64,000 bases of DNA from Paraescarpia echinospica (taxonomy: Eukaryota > Annelida > Polychaeta > Sabellida > Siboglinidae), in the NCBI GenBank assembly GCA_020002185.1, contig CM034541.1:29723345-29787344 (forward strand), read 5' to 3'. Of the stretch, positions 52,975-64,000 are shown in pieces. Numbering within the stretch: position 1 is the stretch's first letter; each line of letters opens with the position of its first letter. The position numbers and the translations under genes were made by a program. The notes beneath the pieces are model-generated. The model made no database searches. It was not told the origin of the DNA and was given only the letters and a program-made list of their open reading frames with translations.

Positions 52975-53683
52975 ACATAGGTAACAGCGTATTACTGGCT
53001 CACTTCATCATGGTCACTAAAAGAATAATTTATCACATGAACACCTGGAGTGCATTTCTTCACACTGTAACCATTAAATATGTAGAACACACACACACAT
53101 ACACACTGCATTCATTTCACATCGTTAAAAAGACTGATTGCAACAGGACTAAAATATAATTTCTTACGGCTTGTTTTGTACGAGAGGCACCTAAAATGGC
53201 GGCCCGACGACTAAGTCTCAAACATGGGATATAGAGCATGACTATCATTGGCTGAAATAGAACGTGCCTTCCTAAGCACCTATTGTTCACAAAACTGAGT
53301 GATTTATCTCTGAGTCTCTCCAATTATACTGAAATCTGAACTTTAGTTAAATACTCCGTGGACACATTCGTTGTACTAATTAACATTTATAAAGTTTTTA
53401 TGATGGACCTGCAATGTAAGTTAAGGGAGGCTTAAGTGATTTATTGTGAATTAACTGATGGAGCACCAGAGAATGTGTGCTTTAGCTATCTTATACACAA
53501 AATAATTATTAACTAAGATACATCAGGTTGTAATGCTTTCTCTGTCTGTTCTAGTTGACGAGTATGCATTATACTATTGTACCGGTAGTAAGAGTCTTTA
53601 AAAAAGGTGTAGCCTGTAGGCTGCAGTGTAGCGCATATAAGAAATGATTGATTAATAGACGGACCAATGATCAGCAAAGGGGC
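52740..53683. other. Noncoding interior of the inverted-repeat pair
   Basis: Contains a LINE-like 3' end on the minus strand (52,875-52,930, ACAGCTTTATTCATCCCTGT) and a (TA)n run at 52,940-52,975; no gene recognised. Confidence 0.5.
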
Positions 53684-53743
53684 GTGGCTTAAAAGCGCCT
53701 GTTAGTTTTTTTTATAAGTGAATCGCAAAGACGCACACGTGAC
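53684..53743 (-). repeat. Inverted repeat, right arm
   Basis: Reverse complement of the left arm, with three extra bases in the A tract. Confidence 0.9.
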
Positions 53744-54720
53744 GGAGCCAGACAATCCCTTTACACTCTTGACAAGTGATGCAGCAACCTGCGCCCCTGT
53801 GTGTGTACGCTGCACCCCTGTGCGCCACGCCGGACTGGTAAGACCACTTACTATATTTGACATACTAGTCGTACAACAACCTACTAGGCAACGGCACCAA
53901 ATCACCTGGTCCATGTTATTCTTAATCAGTTAATGACATTAGAACTGGAGACAAAAAGCATTACATTCAGACGGACTGCCTTTGAACTTATTTTTTTTAT
54001 TTGAAAATCTATTATTTGATAGGGTCAACGTAAGTCGTGTTGAGCTACGCTCAGTTACAGCGAAATCTAATAATAACGTTCTGTTGTCGGCTACTTTTTA
54101 ACCTTCACCAGCTGAAACCGTGCAGGATTGACGGTGTTCGATTATCTTGTTTGGATATCATGTATCCACCCAAACGAGTAGCTAGTTACAGTAACTATGG
54201 GTCTGTAGGCGCGCGCGCTTCACGTAAAAGCCTTAATTAAATTAAAGCGGGACGTTGTGACTCGTGATATTATTAGAACCAGTTATTATGTGCGTCACCG
54301 AAGCGTCCCGACCACTCATTCATTCTGTTGTGGTAAGCCGGGGCACAACCACATACCGATGAACGACCGCACACCGCCCCTCAAATCGTTGTGATGGGTC
54401 CGCACTCAATAACGTGACAACCGCCCCAGTGACAGCTATTGATTTGCTGTGTTCAACATTGAATTTTACTTATTTGTATTTTTTTTTTCTACGCGGTTGT
54501 AACGCCGCAGTGTGGCTGCTCCCGGATTCTGCGTGTAAAGTAGTCAAATGTTTCATGGTTTTGAATTTTATAAAGTGTTCGTGTTTCCATACACTGAATT
54601 GTGAATATCCAAGGAATAAATGCGAGACATTTGCAAATCGTTCGTGCCGTGGATTTTCAGTTTTATCGACTTTTATATTGACTTTTACTCTTGAGGCGTT
54701 GCAGCTGTGATTAACCAAGC
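53744..54720. other. No gene recognised; 5' flank of an L2 element
   Basis: The last 300 bp probably represent the 5' UTR of the L2 that follows, but nothing diagnostic is visible. Confidence 0.4.
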
Positions 54721-57700
54721 TTGACCGGAACCTGTTACCAACCTACATTACCTGGACGTCTACGTTCAGCCTGCCAGCGACCGGTGAAGCATGTCGTTGT
54801 CCAGGACGTTTCTTCTCGGCCTACGACACTGCCGTCAACCGCCTAGCCAAATGAGGACAACAACAATACGGACGTTGAACTTGTGCCGACCACCGACCAG
54901 GCGCGGGATATTAGTCGGAACGAGGCGTATTAGGCCAATAATAACCATGCTTGGGCCGTTGAATGTGAGACCTGATATTTGTAAACAGCGCGGTGTCAAC
55001 AAAGCAAATCTCACCCAAGTAACACTTGAAAACTGCAGTACAAAATCCATCGCCAGTCATTATACTCCAAATGTGGCTCTGATTAACGCTAGATCCCTAC
55101 GCAATAAAGCGACGACTATAAGCGAATCTATTCTTGAGCATAAATGGGATGTGCTGGCAATCACAGAGACGTGGCTTAAGAAGAACGGAGACGATGCGAT
55201 AATAGCCGAAGTAGCCCCGCCCGGATATACACTCCCACCTGTCGCTCGTGCTTCTGGTCGTGGCGGTGGAATGGCAATTGTGCATCGCGCTACATACACA
55301 ACAAAACTGCAACCGAAGTTATCTTTAACAACCATTGAACTACTCCGTTTGCAGTTCGGTATAAAGTAAGACATCCGGGTTAACATCAGACTTTTATATC
55401 GAACTCGAACACTTATTCAGCGAAGCGTCTATATCTGTCGTACCCACTATCATTGTTGGGGATTTCAATATCCACTTTGATAGTGAAACTAAATCTTAAC
55501 CTCTACTAGATCTTCTTGTGTCGTTTAACCTAACTCAACATGTACTTTCTTCTACGCACACTAGTGGACACATCCTGGATTTTGTCGTCAGTAATAGTAA
55601 CAACAACCTCATCTCTGCTGTCACAGTTCTTCCAGACTCAATTTCTGATCATCATTGTATTGAAATTGCAGTAAACGCACTGGAGCCACCTTCTATCGTA
55701 TCGGCGACTGCAAAACGTAACTTTCGGTACACTGATAGCTGTGCACCGAGAGACGAAATAAAATCTGTTTGTGCTGATATGACATCATGCTGTAAAGATG
55801 TACAAGTGGGTGAATTAGTCGCTACGTACAACACCAACTTAACGAAGTGTCTGGATAAACACGCTCCGTGGCGCACTGTCCGCATATGAAACAACTCGTC
55901 CCACCCATGGTACGACGCATACGTTGACGATGCCTGTGGGAAGAAACGGAAATTGGAAAATCTTTGGAGGAAAAGCAAACTTGAAATTCATCGCCAGTTA
56001 TACGTCACGTCACGTCACGTGATGAATGCAATGCCTTGATCCTGGTGAGAAAACCATTATATTTTCAAGATCGCTATGTTTCGTCTGGTGAGATCTCTTG
56101 GTGGTCACAATTCTCAGCTACATCTGGAATTCAGTTCGGGAGTGGTAGGATGCGTACCATTTTCGCATTCCTTTAGTGACAAAATCGATAAATTGTTGTC
56201 AAGCTTACAACTTTGCACATCAACTGAACTGGCTACATGTGATGAAAAGCAATGTTTCACAGATCCTATACATGTCTTCCATCCTACAACAGCCGAAGAA
56301 ATCACAACAATTTGTTCTACCACGAACAAAACTTGTGTGCTTAGATCCTCTACCTGCCAACCAGCTGAACGACAATGCCTCCAGTCGTGTGTCCATTGTA
56401 ACATTGATCACAAATGCATCTCTTGAAGACTCGTAGTAGCGCTTAGAGTATCCACACACGTCTCTAATCAGGGAAAGAATGACAGCTACCAATCGGCGTA
56501 TCGAAAACACCATTCGATGAAAACGGCTTTACTATACGTTACCAATGCCATGCAATCAGCCATGGACAACAAACAAAGCACATCACTGGTTCTCATCGAT
56601 TTTAGTGCAGCTTTTGAGACAGTTAACCATGCCATCTTAATTCGACGATTACGATTACGACAAAGCATTAGACTGTGTGATCTCGTTCCTGCAGGGATGG
56701 ACTCTGCGCGTCGTAATTGGTGACACATTTTCGGGTACAACTCCTCTGACGTCAGCTGTCCCGCAAGGCTCCGTCCTAGGCCCTCTGCTCTTCTCGTTGT
56801 ATGTGCAACCAATTGGCAATATCATCAGAAAACATGGCCTTTGCTACCACCACTACGCTGATGACTTACAACTCTACTCAACTTTGATATCAGTACAACC
56901 GCTTACGCTGCTGTTTTACGTCGAATGGAAGCCTGCCTTTATGACATTTGGGACGTAAAAGAACCACTGAGGACGACAAGCAACCTGGCAGTGACCACCC
57001 TCAGTGCCAGCATAGAAAGGTTGGCTTGGCGATAATGTTCTGAAAAAGGCTGGCTAGTTGAATGAGACCTCGTAAGATCATAACATTGTAACCACAATAT
57101 ATACAGACGAGTGCTGGAAACAACTAGGAACTAGAACATAAAACATTGGATAACGCGGAATTGCATGTGCATGAATGACAGCAAGACCGAATACATTCCA
57201 GTGGTGCCTAAGTAGGCCGCTGTACTTGTGGATGGCAGCGTAATACGTGTTGGTGACTGTACGATTGCAGCTTCACGATGTGTCCGGAATCTAGACGTTT
57301 ACGTGGACAGGCACCTGAACATGAACAAACCGGTGTCACAAACCGTTAGTGTGTGCGCATTCCACCTACGCCACATTAATCAAATCAGCCGATTTTTGTC
57401 TAAAACTACGAAGGAACGCATAGTCAACGCTATAATAACATCGCGGCTGGACTATTGCAACTCCGTCATATACGGAACATCTGCAAACAACATCGCTCGA
57501 CTGCAACGAATTCACAACTCGGCCGCTCGTCTTGTATTGCGTCGCCCGCTGTTGCATGATCTGCACTGGCTACCCGTTGCTCGCAGAATCGAGTTCAAAA
57601 TATTGGTGTTTACCTACAAGGCAATGCATGAAAATGCGCCCGTCTACTTGCGTGATCTCGTGTGTCCTTACAGACCCGCTAGATCACTGCGGTCTGCTGA

Positions 57701-57790
57701 CAACATGTTGTCCGTAACGCGTACTCGTGTCAAAGCTGGTGACAGTTCGTTTGCGGTGGCCGCTGCAACTCTCTGGAACACTGCCATTCA
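54720..57790 (+). mobile_element. L2-type LINE (subfamily 1), nearly complete ORF2
   Basis: ORF2 appears to begin at the ATG at 54,791 with a basic leader. EN: NVALINARSLRNKATTISES, LAITETWLKKN, ASGRGGGMAIVHR, GDFNIHFD-like, THTSGHILDFVV and DSISDHHCIEI. Linker: AKRNFRYTDSC, KHAPWR. RT: LLYVTNAMQSAMDNKQST, DFSAAFETVNHAILIRRLRL, AVPQGSVLGPLLFSLYVQ, YADDLQLY (56,852-56,875). After a 165-bp insertion come CTIAASRCVRNLDVYVDRHL, SRLDYCNSVIYG, LQRIHNSAARLVLRR, LHDLHWLPVARRIEFKILVF and FAVAAATLWNTA. About eight frame changes or stops. It ends abruptly at WNTA, where another L2 copy starts. Confidence 0.9.
56962..57145. other. Insertion of about 165-185 bp in the L2 RT thumb
   Basis: Separates CLYDIWDVKE from the continuation CMCMNDSKTEYIPVVPK. 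It begins with CCACTGAGG...CCTCAGTG, an 8-base inverted repeat; not recognised. Confidence 0.55.
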
Positions 57791-59945
57791 GAACCCTCGA
57801 ACTTCTCCGTCTGCAATTCACCAACCCGTTCTTGCTGAAATACAATACCTGGGTCGCTTATCACCCGCCTGCGTCAAATTAGACATCTGGAACATCGAAT
57901 TTTTACGCTGAACTTGACCAACTATTCATCGAGGCATCCATCTCCGTTGTTCCTACCGTCTTCATTGGTGATTCAATGCTAATTTGGACGATACCCCCAA
58001 ATTAGAACCACTTCGCACTCTACTTGAATCGTTCAATCTAACTCAACATATACATTCGCCAACGCACCAAACTAGACATATATTGGAACTTGTGATTAGT
58101 CAAACTGATGACGACTTCATTACTTCCGTTACTGTGCATCCTGACTCTCTGTCTGATCACCATCGCATTGAACTCACACTAGGAGCACTGATGCCTGCAG
58201 TAAAAACTAAGACAATTGCAAAGCGGAATTTCAGGAACATTGAAACAGATGCACTCCGAAACGATATCGAGTCTGCATGTGCTGACATGACATTGCGTAC
58301 ATGCGCGAATGATTGACAAGCGGAGGATTTGGTGGAGATGTACAACACCTGTCTCACTGAATGCCTTCACAAACATCCCACGTTACGCAATGTGAAAGTA
58401 AAAGACAGCACACCACATCGTTGATATCAGCACGCAGAACGGATTATTTTCAAAACCGCCTGGAGAACAACAAAACCGTGTTTCGATTACTGAGATCGCT
58501 TGATGGCCACCGCATACAGGAACACCATGAATTCCACTTGACTATTTTCACGTTTCTTTAGTGAAAAGATTGACAAGCTCCTGTCAGGTCTGCAACGTTT
58601 CAACATCATCGATAGGCCAACAGATGGAAGATGTTGTTTCACTGACTGTATCCATGTGTTTGATCCAACAACGAACACAGAGATCACAGCGATTTGTGGA
58701 ACTACTAACAAAACGTGCGGATTGGATCCTCTGCCTGCAATTCAGCTAAGGGACGATATCACAAGTATTGTGTCTGTCATCGCACGGATTACAAATGCTT
58801 CGCTGGACGAGGCAGTCATGCCAAAGTCGCTGAAGCATGCAATTTCCCGTCCGCTTTTAAAGAAACCATCACTTGACAAAGACATTCTGAGCAGTTATCG
58901 ACATGTGTGTAACCTTACACAATTATCCAAAGTAATTGAGAAAGTGGTCACGCTAAGGATACTGACGCATGTTTCTGACCAGCAAATGGTTGAGTGCTTT
59001 CAGTCGGCGCATCGAAAAAAACATTCGACCGAAACCGCGCTACTGTACGTTACAAGTGCCGTCAAAACAGCCATGGACAATAAACAAGGAACTCGTTGAT
59101 GTTAGTGTCGCCTTCGATACTATCAACTATGACATCTTGATTAGGCGTCTACGTTTGCGCTATGGCTTTATTGGAAAAGCACTGGACTGGATGATATCGT
59201 ACCTGCAAGACCGGACGCAGCGAATAGTAATCGGTGACCAATCGTCGAGTACTACTACTCTAACGACAGGTGTCCCGCAAGGCTCTTTCCTTCGACCACT
59301 GCTATTTTCATTGTATGTCCAACTTGTCGGTGACACTATTCGAGCCCATGGACTATTCTTCCACCACTATGCTGACCACTTACAGATCTACTCACATTTT
59401 GACCTGAATCTTTCCGCGTTAACGGCTGCAGTTCAGCAAATGAAGGATTGTTTGGATGAAATAAATAACTGGATGGCATGGAATTCTTTGTGCACGAACG
59501 ACGGCAAAACACAGTATTTTCCGATTGTACCCAAGTCTGCGGATGCAATCGTTGATGGCATTGTGATTCGCGTTGGTGGTTCTACAATTACAGCTTCACG
59601 ATGTGTTCAAAGTCTCGGTGTCTTCATTGACAGGCACCTTAATATGAAAAAGCAAGTGTCGCAAACTGTCAGCGCAAACTGTCATTCTACCTCTCCCACA
59701 TAAATCAGATTAGCCGTTTTCTACCCAAACCGACAAAGGATCGCGTAGTCAATGCCATCATCACATCGCGGATTGACTACTGCAACGCACTCTTGTACGG
59801 CACGTCTGAAGTTAACATCGCGCGTCTGCAACGAATACACAACTCGGCTGCCAGACTGATCCTGCATCGTCCACCTGGTGACAGCGCCCCGCCCCTGTTA
59901 CGCGAACTTCATTGTCTGCCTGTTGCGCGCAATTACAATATGGCT
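57790..59945 (+). mobile_element. L2-type LINE (subfamily 1), second tandem copy
   Basis: Begins inside the endonuclease (TLELLRLQFTNPFLL-like), then FIEASISVVPTVFIGD, NLTQHIHSPTHQTRHI, LSDHHRIEL, TIAKRNFRNIE; RT: KTCGLDPLPAIQLRDD, ISRPLLKKPSLDKDIL, NLTQLSKVIEKVV, ECFQSAHRKKHSTETALLYV, and GVPQGSFLRPLLFSLYVQ. The catalytic box reads YADH (59,368-59,379) instead of YADD. Later come FPIVPKSADAIVDG, CVQSLGVFIDRHL, RLQRIHNSAARLIL and LLRELHCLPVAR, ending about 59,935. Many frame changes. It lies head-to-tail with the first copy. Confidence 0.88.
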
Positions 59946-60009
59946 GGGTCCATGAGATATGTTAACTAACATCAAGTAAAACTGGAACATAAGCGTCTTT
60001 AGTTTCCAT

Positions 60010-60115
60010 GCTACTATCGCGAGAATATCACAATATTCAGGAGACTATCGCGATAGTATCGCAATAGAAAATACAGCTATATAAATGCTATCGCGATAGT
60101 AAAACTATCCTCGAT
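60010..60115 (+). repeat. Cluster of CTATCGCGATAG palindromes
   Basis: Perfect 12-bp palindromes at 60,045-60,056 and 60,088-60,099, with partial forms ACTATCGCGAGA, AGTATCGCAATAG and ACTATCCTCGATAGT around them. Confidence 0.9.
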
Positions 60116-60330
60116 AGTCACCCCTAGTAATTACTTCAAGAGAATGCATGCCTGGCTAAAAAGGAGTCAATGCGTTGACCATATTTCTCTCCTTTTATTT
60201 TTGTTCCAAAATGGCGAGGACGGTGTCTTTTCGCTAGATGGAAGAACGATCGCATTATCTGGGAAAGAGCCACTCTTCGGGGAGCGGAGCGCTGTTGGCG
60301 TTCGTAAATTTGGATCCTCTGGTTTTTAGG

Positions 60331-60815
60331 AGCTTACTTACTTAGACTTACTTATACATAGCGGCTCCCGAGTCTAGAGACGCACGAGGCAGTCAAAGCA
60401 CGCCATCCAGATATATATGTCGCTTGTTAGTATTCTGACGTCACTCCAACGTTTGTTGACCAGCTGTAGGTCGCGGTCAGTTGTTTGGCGTCAGTTCATT
60501 CTTGGTCGTTCTCTCTTTTTCTGGCCAGTTGGTATCCACCATAGCGCTTGTTGGGCAGGTCTAGTAGGTGGGAGCCTTGTGACATGGCCGAGCCAGCTCA
60601 TTCGTCATCTGCAAATAGTAGATGATGTCAGAGGTTGTCCTGATCGTATCCGAACATCTATGTTCATCACCTGGTCGCTCCAGTGTATGCCCAATACTTT
60701 TCGCAGGCATTTAGTATCGGATGCATCAATTTTGTTTTCTTGACTCGTTTTTAGTTGTCATGTTTCACATCCATATAGGAGGGTTGGTATAACGTTTGAA
60801 TTATAAAAGCGGAGA
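60331..60815 (-). mobile_element. RTE-like LINE 3' end
   Basis: Minus strand: YNSNVIPTLLYGCET, DASDTKCLRKVLGIHWSDQV, VRIRSGQPLTS, RMSWLGHVTRLPPTRPAQQA, PTGQKKRERPRMN, with stops. It ends in a (TAAG)n tail (60,333-60,357). These blocks are the standard C-terminus of RTE-type ORFs; the catalytic part is missing. Confidence 0.85.
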
Positions 60816-60869
60816 TAGTTTAGATTTCAAGGTAAATGTCTTGTTGTTTTAAATTTTAGGAGCAGGTAC

Positions 60870-61985
60870 ATAAAAATGAAGTTAGTCCGAATTCCCATCC
60901 CATTACTTGTAGGGTTTGTTTTAGATTTCACTATACAGCTTAAGATAATCAATGATAGCCATGTAGCTGGTTCAGTTGAAAAAGCGGGTGTGCATGAGGG
61001 TTTCGAACGGGTTCGCTTTCGGAGCGGGTAGTCCGAACCCTCCCAAAAGTTACCATTTATACAGGTTTTAATTATGAGATTCTAAGCCCATTTCACTGAA
61101 CAGCTAGTAATTATTGATTGTTATGCATGCTGCAGCTAGTTTAGCGGCAAATAGAGGTCCCAAGAAAGGTACGAGCGAGGGTTCGTTTTCGCAGCGGGTA
61201 CGTGAAAATAAGATTAGTCCGAATCCTCCCCAAAATGTGATGGTATCTGCAGGTTTTAATTCATTCTGTGCAAATGTCATTGAAGAGCTAAAAGTAATTA
61301 CTGATTGCTATTATTATTTATTATTATACCGAACTTATAAAGCGCTTTTCTCATACATAAAAGCCTGCTCAAAAGCGCTGTACACAATCAATAGAATAAT
61401 CATAGAGAGTAAAAACAAAGCATAAAAACGATAGCATTATAAAAAAAAATGCAGCAGGTTTAACGGGAAAACGGAGGTGGGTATGAGGGTTCCGACCGGA
61501 GGGGTTCGTTTTCGGAGGACTGGAGGTGGTTCGTAAAAGTGGGATTAATCCGAACCCCCCAAAAACATGTATCATATTTGCAAGTTTTAATTCTGTGCGA
61601 ATTTCACTGAACAGCTATAAGTAATTATTGATTGCTATGCAGCTAGTTTAGCGGGAGAACGGATGTGGTTATGAGGGGTTCGAAATGGAGGTTTGTTCGT
61701 TTTACATGGGATTAGTCCAAACCTCTCAAACAAAAGTTATCATATTTGGTTTTTAATTTGATTCTGAACTTATTTCACTGAACAGCTAAAGTCATAATAA
61801 TAATAACAATAATAAGGTAACTTCTTTTGCTCCTATATCATCGGAAACCAAATTGGTTTAGCGGGAAAACAAGGGTGGGGTGAAGGTATAGGCGAGGGTT
61901 CGAGAGGGTCCGTTTTTGAAGGTGGATTCGTAAAAAAGGGGTTCGGACGAATCCCCCGAATCCTTCGTATTCAATTTAAACACCA
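60870..61985 (+). repeat. 170-185-bp tandem repeat, about five diverged copies
   Basis: The marker CACTGAACAGCT recurs at about 60,929, 61,094, 61,278, 61,604 and 61,775. Each unit also has AGTCCGAAC, GTTTAGCGGGA and GAGGGTTCG blocks. Copy 3 is lengthened by a LINE tail. Confidence 0.85.
61303..61435 (-). mobile_element. L2-like LINE 3' UTR inserted in the tandem repeat
   Basis: Minus strand: AGCGCTTTTGAGCAGGC, AAAAGCGCTTTATAAG, then a (TAATAA) tail. It has the same GCGC-arm arrangement as the other L2 3' ends here. Confidence 0.65.
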
Positions 61986-63185
61986 TATATGCAAAGTGTG
62001 ATAGAAATGACGTGTGTGACAGACATTTGTCTTTTGCTAATTTGCAGGTCTGGGAGCGGTGTCACAAGGAGTCCGACACCAAAATCGGATTCAGTACCAT
62101 CAAATTATATTCAAACGGTTGTCTGCCCACTTTTCCAAATACAATACTTCTAGTACTCTACAGAAGCTTACTTCTGAGACTTCCGACCAGATTATTACGT
62201 GGGATACAATATGTAGTGTAGTTTCATATTTTTATGGATGATTTGAACGTTATGACGAAACGAATTTTATGCTTTTATTGTATTCTGATACTATCGTCGT
62301 ACTTAGCTATAATGAACGGTATACCACAACTACTGAATATGTAGTATGCTTTTTGGTAAATGGTGTAGTTTATTCTGTGTTTTCACAAATACGAAAACAA
62401 AAATCGCATTTGCTGAAGAGGCATGGAGACAAATTTAGATCTTTCTTTCAGCTTTGATTGGTGGCTCAATCAACCAGGAACATAATATTATCTGTACCTC
62501 TGATACAACATTACGTCTGTGTAATTTGGATATGTATTGTGTTGCTGTAATTAAATCTTTATTGTGAAATGGGAAACAAAATGACTTGAAACAATGATAA
62601 CAACTTAATTATAACAATTTAAGTATGGCACTGAATTAGGTCAACTATACAAAAATGCCTTGGAGCGACGGGATGCATTGGTAGATGACAGTCATGATAG
62701 TAATGTTTACCACATGTTAGAAAACACACAACATCGTTAGGTAAACACCGTAACGCGCTCGCATATACTCGGTGTTTGGTTATAATGACGAAGGTCGGAG
62801 AGAATGTGATGTTCACGTCCATCGATAGGCCCTAAGCGTAGTAGTGTAGAATTGTGAATTAATATTCGTATTGCTATGCTATTGGCATATGTGTAGAAAC
62901 AAGCGTCGTAATGTCAGCGTCTACTTCATGTTGCCAAGTTTATGACGTAGGGGCCGTTTCCCCGGAAAATTTGCCGCGCGCGCAATCTTCCTGCAATTGT
63001 TAGGTTACGTTTTATGTCTTATGCGCACTATACGATTTACGTATTATGCGCACTTTACGTTTCACGGCCAGAAAAACTATGAAGATAAAGATCAGAATAT
63101 GCACCTATATAGGTTATTTTGAAAGGATATAGGTTTTATGTCCTATTCTAGGCGTCGTAGCTTAATCAATGAAAAGTTGTCGCAC
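61986..63185. other. No gene recognised
   Basis: A possible acceptor (TTTGCAG at about 62,047) precedes a short open frame to 62,241, but no domain is visible. A CG-rich patch lies at 62,950-63,000, followed by two TTATGCGCAC repeats (63,017 and 63,044). Confidence 0.4.
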
Positions 63186-63189
63186 GAGG

Positions 63190-63343
63190 TTCATGCCACG
63201 CTGAAATTAATGCGTGAAAACTATTCGTGAACTGGAGCAATGTAGAGTGAACGAAATTGCCCAAGGTTCGACACGGTATCATAGGATTCGAACCCGGGTT
63301 CTCACGAATGAGAGTCCGATGCTATTGCCCTGCGCCTCAGCAC
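63190..63343 (-). mobile_element. tRNA-derived SINE, copy 1
   Basis: Minus strand: A-box-like GCTGAGGCGCAGGGC, then GACTCTCATTCG, B box GGGTTCGAATCC (63,284-63,295), and downstream CCTTGGGCAA and TTCACTCTACATTGC, the common body start of animal tRNA SINEs. Confidence 0.7.
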
Positions 63344-63409
63344 TCCACAATATGCTTAATACTTGTTATATGCTGCTTTAAACAGTCCAGTTGGCAACAG
63401 ATCACCAAT

Positions 63410-63833
63410 TTATTTTTTAAATCTGTTCTTTGAGTTTCTTCCTGCATCTAAGAAATTTTCACAGACCACTATGTCGTTTGAAACGAAGGAGACAACAGTC
63501 ACTGGCTCTCTAACTGGCGAGATATGTGTGTTATTGATGGCTAGAATGGCACTGCACTTCACTGCTGCCCGGACCACAGGACAGGGGTCCATCCAGCAGA
63601 CATTTTCAATCAAACACCATCTCTTGTAGCATTCAGCTACGCTCACATTACTGCAGTTACTGAAGAATATTCGTGCACAAAATGTGTCCTCTGTGTCCAG
63701 ATACTCTTTCAAACAGCTGGGAGAACTGAAACGTGGATGAACGAAGTAGTCTAAGGTTTGAAACGGCAGCAGTGTGATTGAAACCACCCGGAATCTCTCC
63801 ACTGAGAGTCCGATGTTTTACTAACTACGACGC
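63410..63833 (-). mobile_element. tRNA-derived SINE, copy 2 (body end uncertain)
   Basis: Minus strand: GGCGTCGTAGTTAGTAAAAC, ATCGGACTCTCAG, a decayed B box, then CGTTTCAGTT, CCCAGCTG and GAGTATCTGG, all typical of marine tRNA SINE bodies. The open frame to 63,410 probably reads the SINE tail and is not treated as a gene. Confidence 0.55.
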
Positions 63834-64000
63834 CCCCGCACCCCATCGTAGTATGAAGGATGTCACTGTTATAATCATTTCTTTTTTCGCCGCCGCGTCG
63901 ACGGACTTCAACTTATCGTAACTAATCTGAACGGGTACACATTTCAAAGGAATTTAGTGGGGCACTGTCATGTGGGCCCATTCAAAACGCCAAATTCCAA

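Noticed and set aside
63410..63802. 130-codon Cys-containing minus-strand ORF as a host gene
   Set aside because: Its first third is SINE body sequence and no domain is recognisable in the rest.
1..64000. CRISPR arrays, operons or bacterial features
   Set aside because: The DNA is cl early eukaryotic; tandem repeats here lack spacer structure.

Overview
This window is metazoan nuclear DNA, most likely from a marine invertebrate. The evidence is spliceosomal intron signals (GT..AG), CR1, L2, RTE and R2/R4-type LINEs, Kolobok and pogo DNA transposons, a tRNA-derived SINE and abundant micro- and minisatellites. I cannot name the species. I found no intact host gene: almost all recognisable coding sequence belongs to transposable elements, most of it broken, and the GC-poor remainder is intron-like or intergenic.

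Layout. 0-16 kb: truncated LINEs (an L2 tail, two RTE-like fragments, two opposed copies A and B of one LINE, an L2/CR1 endonuclease piece, a further RT fragment) separated by simple repeats and a perfect 44-bp minisatellite. 16.2-25 kb: a nested stack. A 4.4-kb pogo/Tigger transposon (18,835-23,252; TA target duplication) sits in a LINE endonuclease sequence and itself contains a nearly intact L2. 25.5-33.5 kb: a plus-strand LINE is split by a young minus-strand LTR retroelement (about 26,746-32,117). 33.4-36.3 kb: (TAC)n, CA-rich DNA, 24-bp and 59-bp minisatellites and a degenerate CCTTAATTAC array. 36.3-41.4 kb: an L2-like fragment, then an almost full-length CR1 with an esterase-type ORF1 and an EN-RT ORF2. 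41.7-43.5 kb: a duplicated noncoding or exon-like block. 43,524-49,173: a Kolobok-like transposon (roughly 95-bp terminal inverted repeats, TTAA-type target) with THAP/transposase exons on the minus strand and a convergent, degraded gene for a P2X7-type cytoplasmic ballast domain on the plus strand. 49.5-60 kb: L2 copies, a 27-bp minisatellite and an inverted-repeat pair. 60-64 kb: an RTE tail, a 170-185-bp tandem repeat and tRNA-derived SINEs.

The most unusual object is the LTR element. Its two LTRs are identical except for a CGG-triplet length difference. It has a tRNA-Ser-like primer-binding site, a polypurine tract and an intact Gag. Where pol should be it carries a 652-codon ORF with no reverse transcriptase, integrase or recognisable protease, but with two stretches resembling extended Tudor domains. 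This ORF lies in the -1 frame relative to gag, overlaps it openly, and there is an A AAT TTG slippery heptamer in the overlap. It therefore looks like a non-autonomous retroelement making Gag and a Gag-Tudor fusion. Tudor domains bind methylated arginines in the piRNA pathway, so a link to transposon silencing is an attractive but untested inference.
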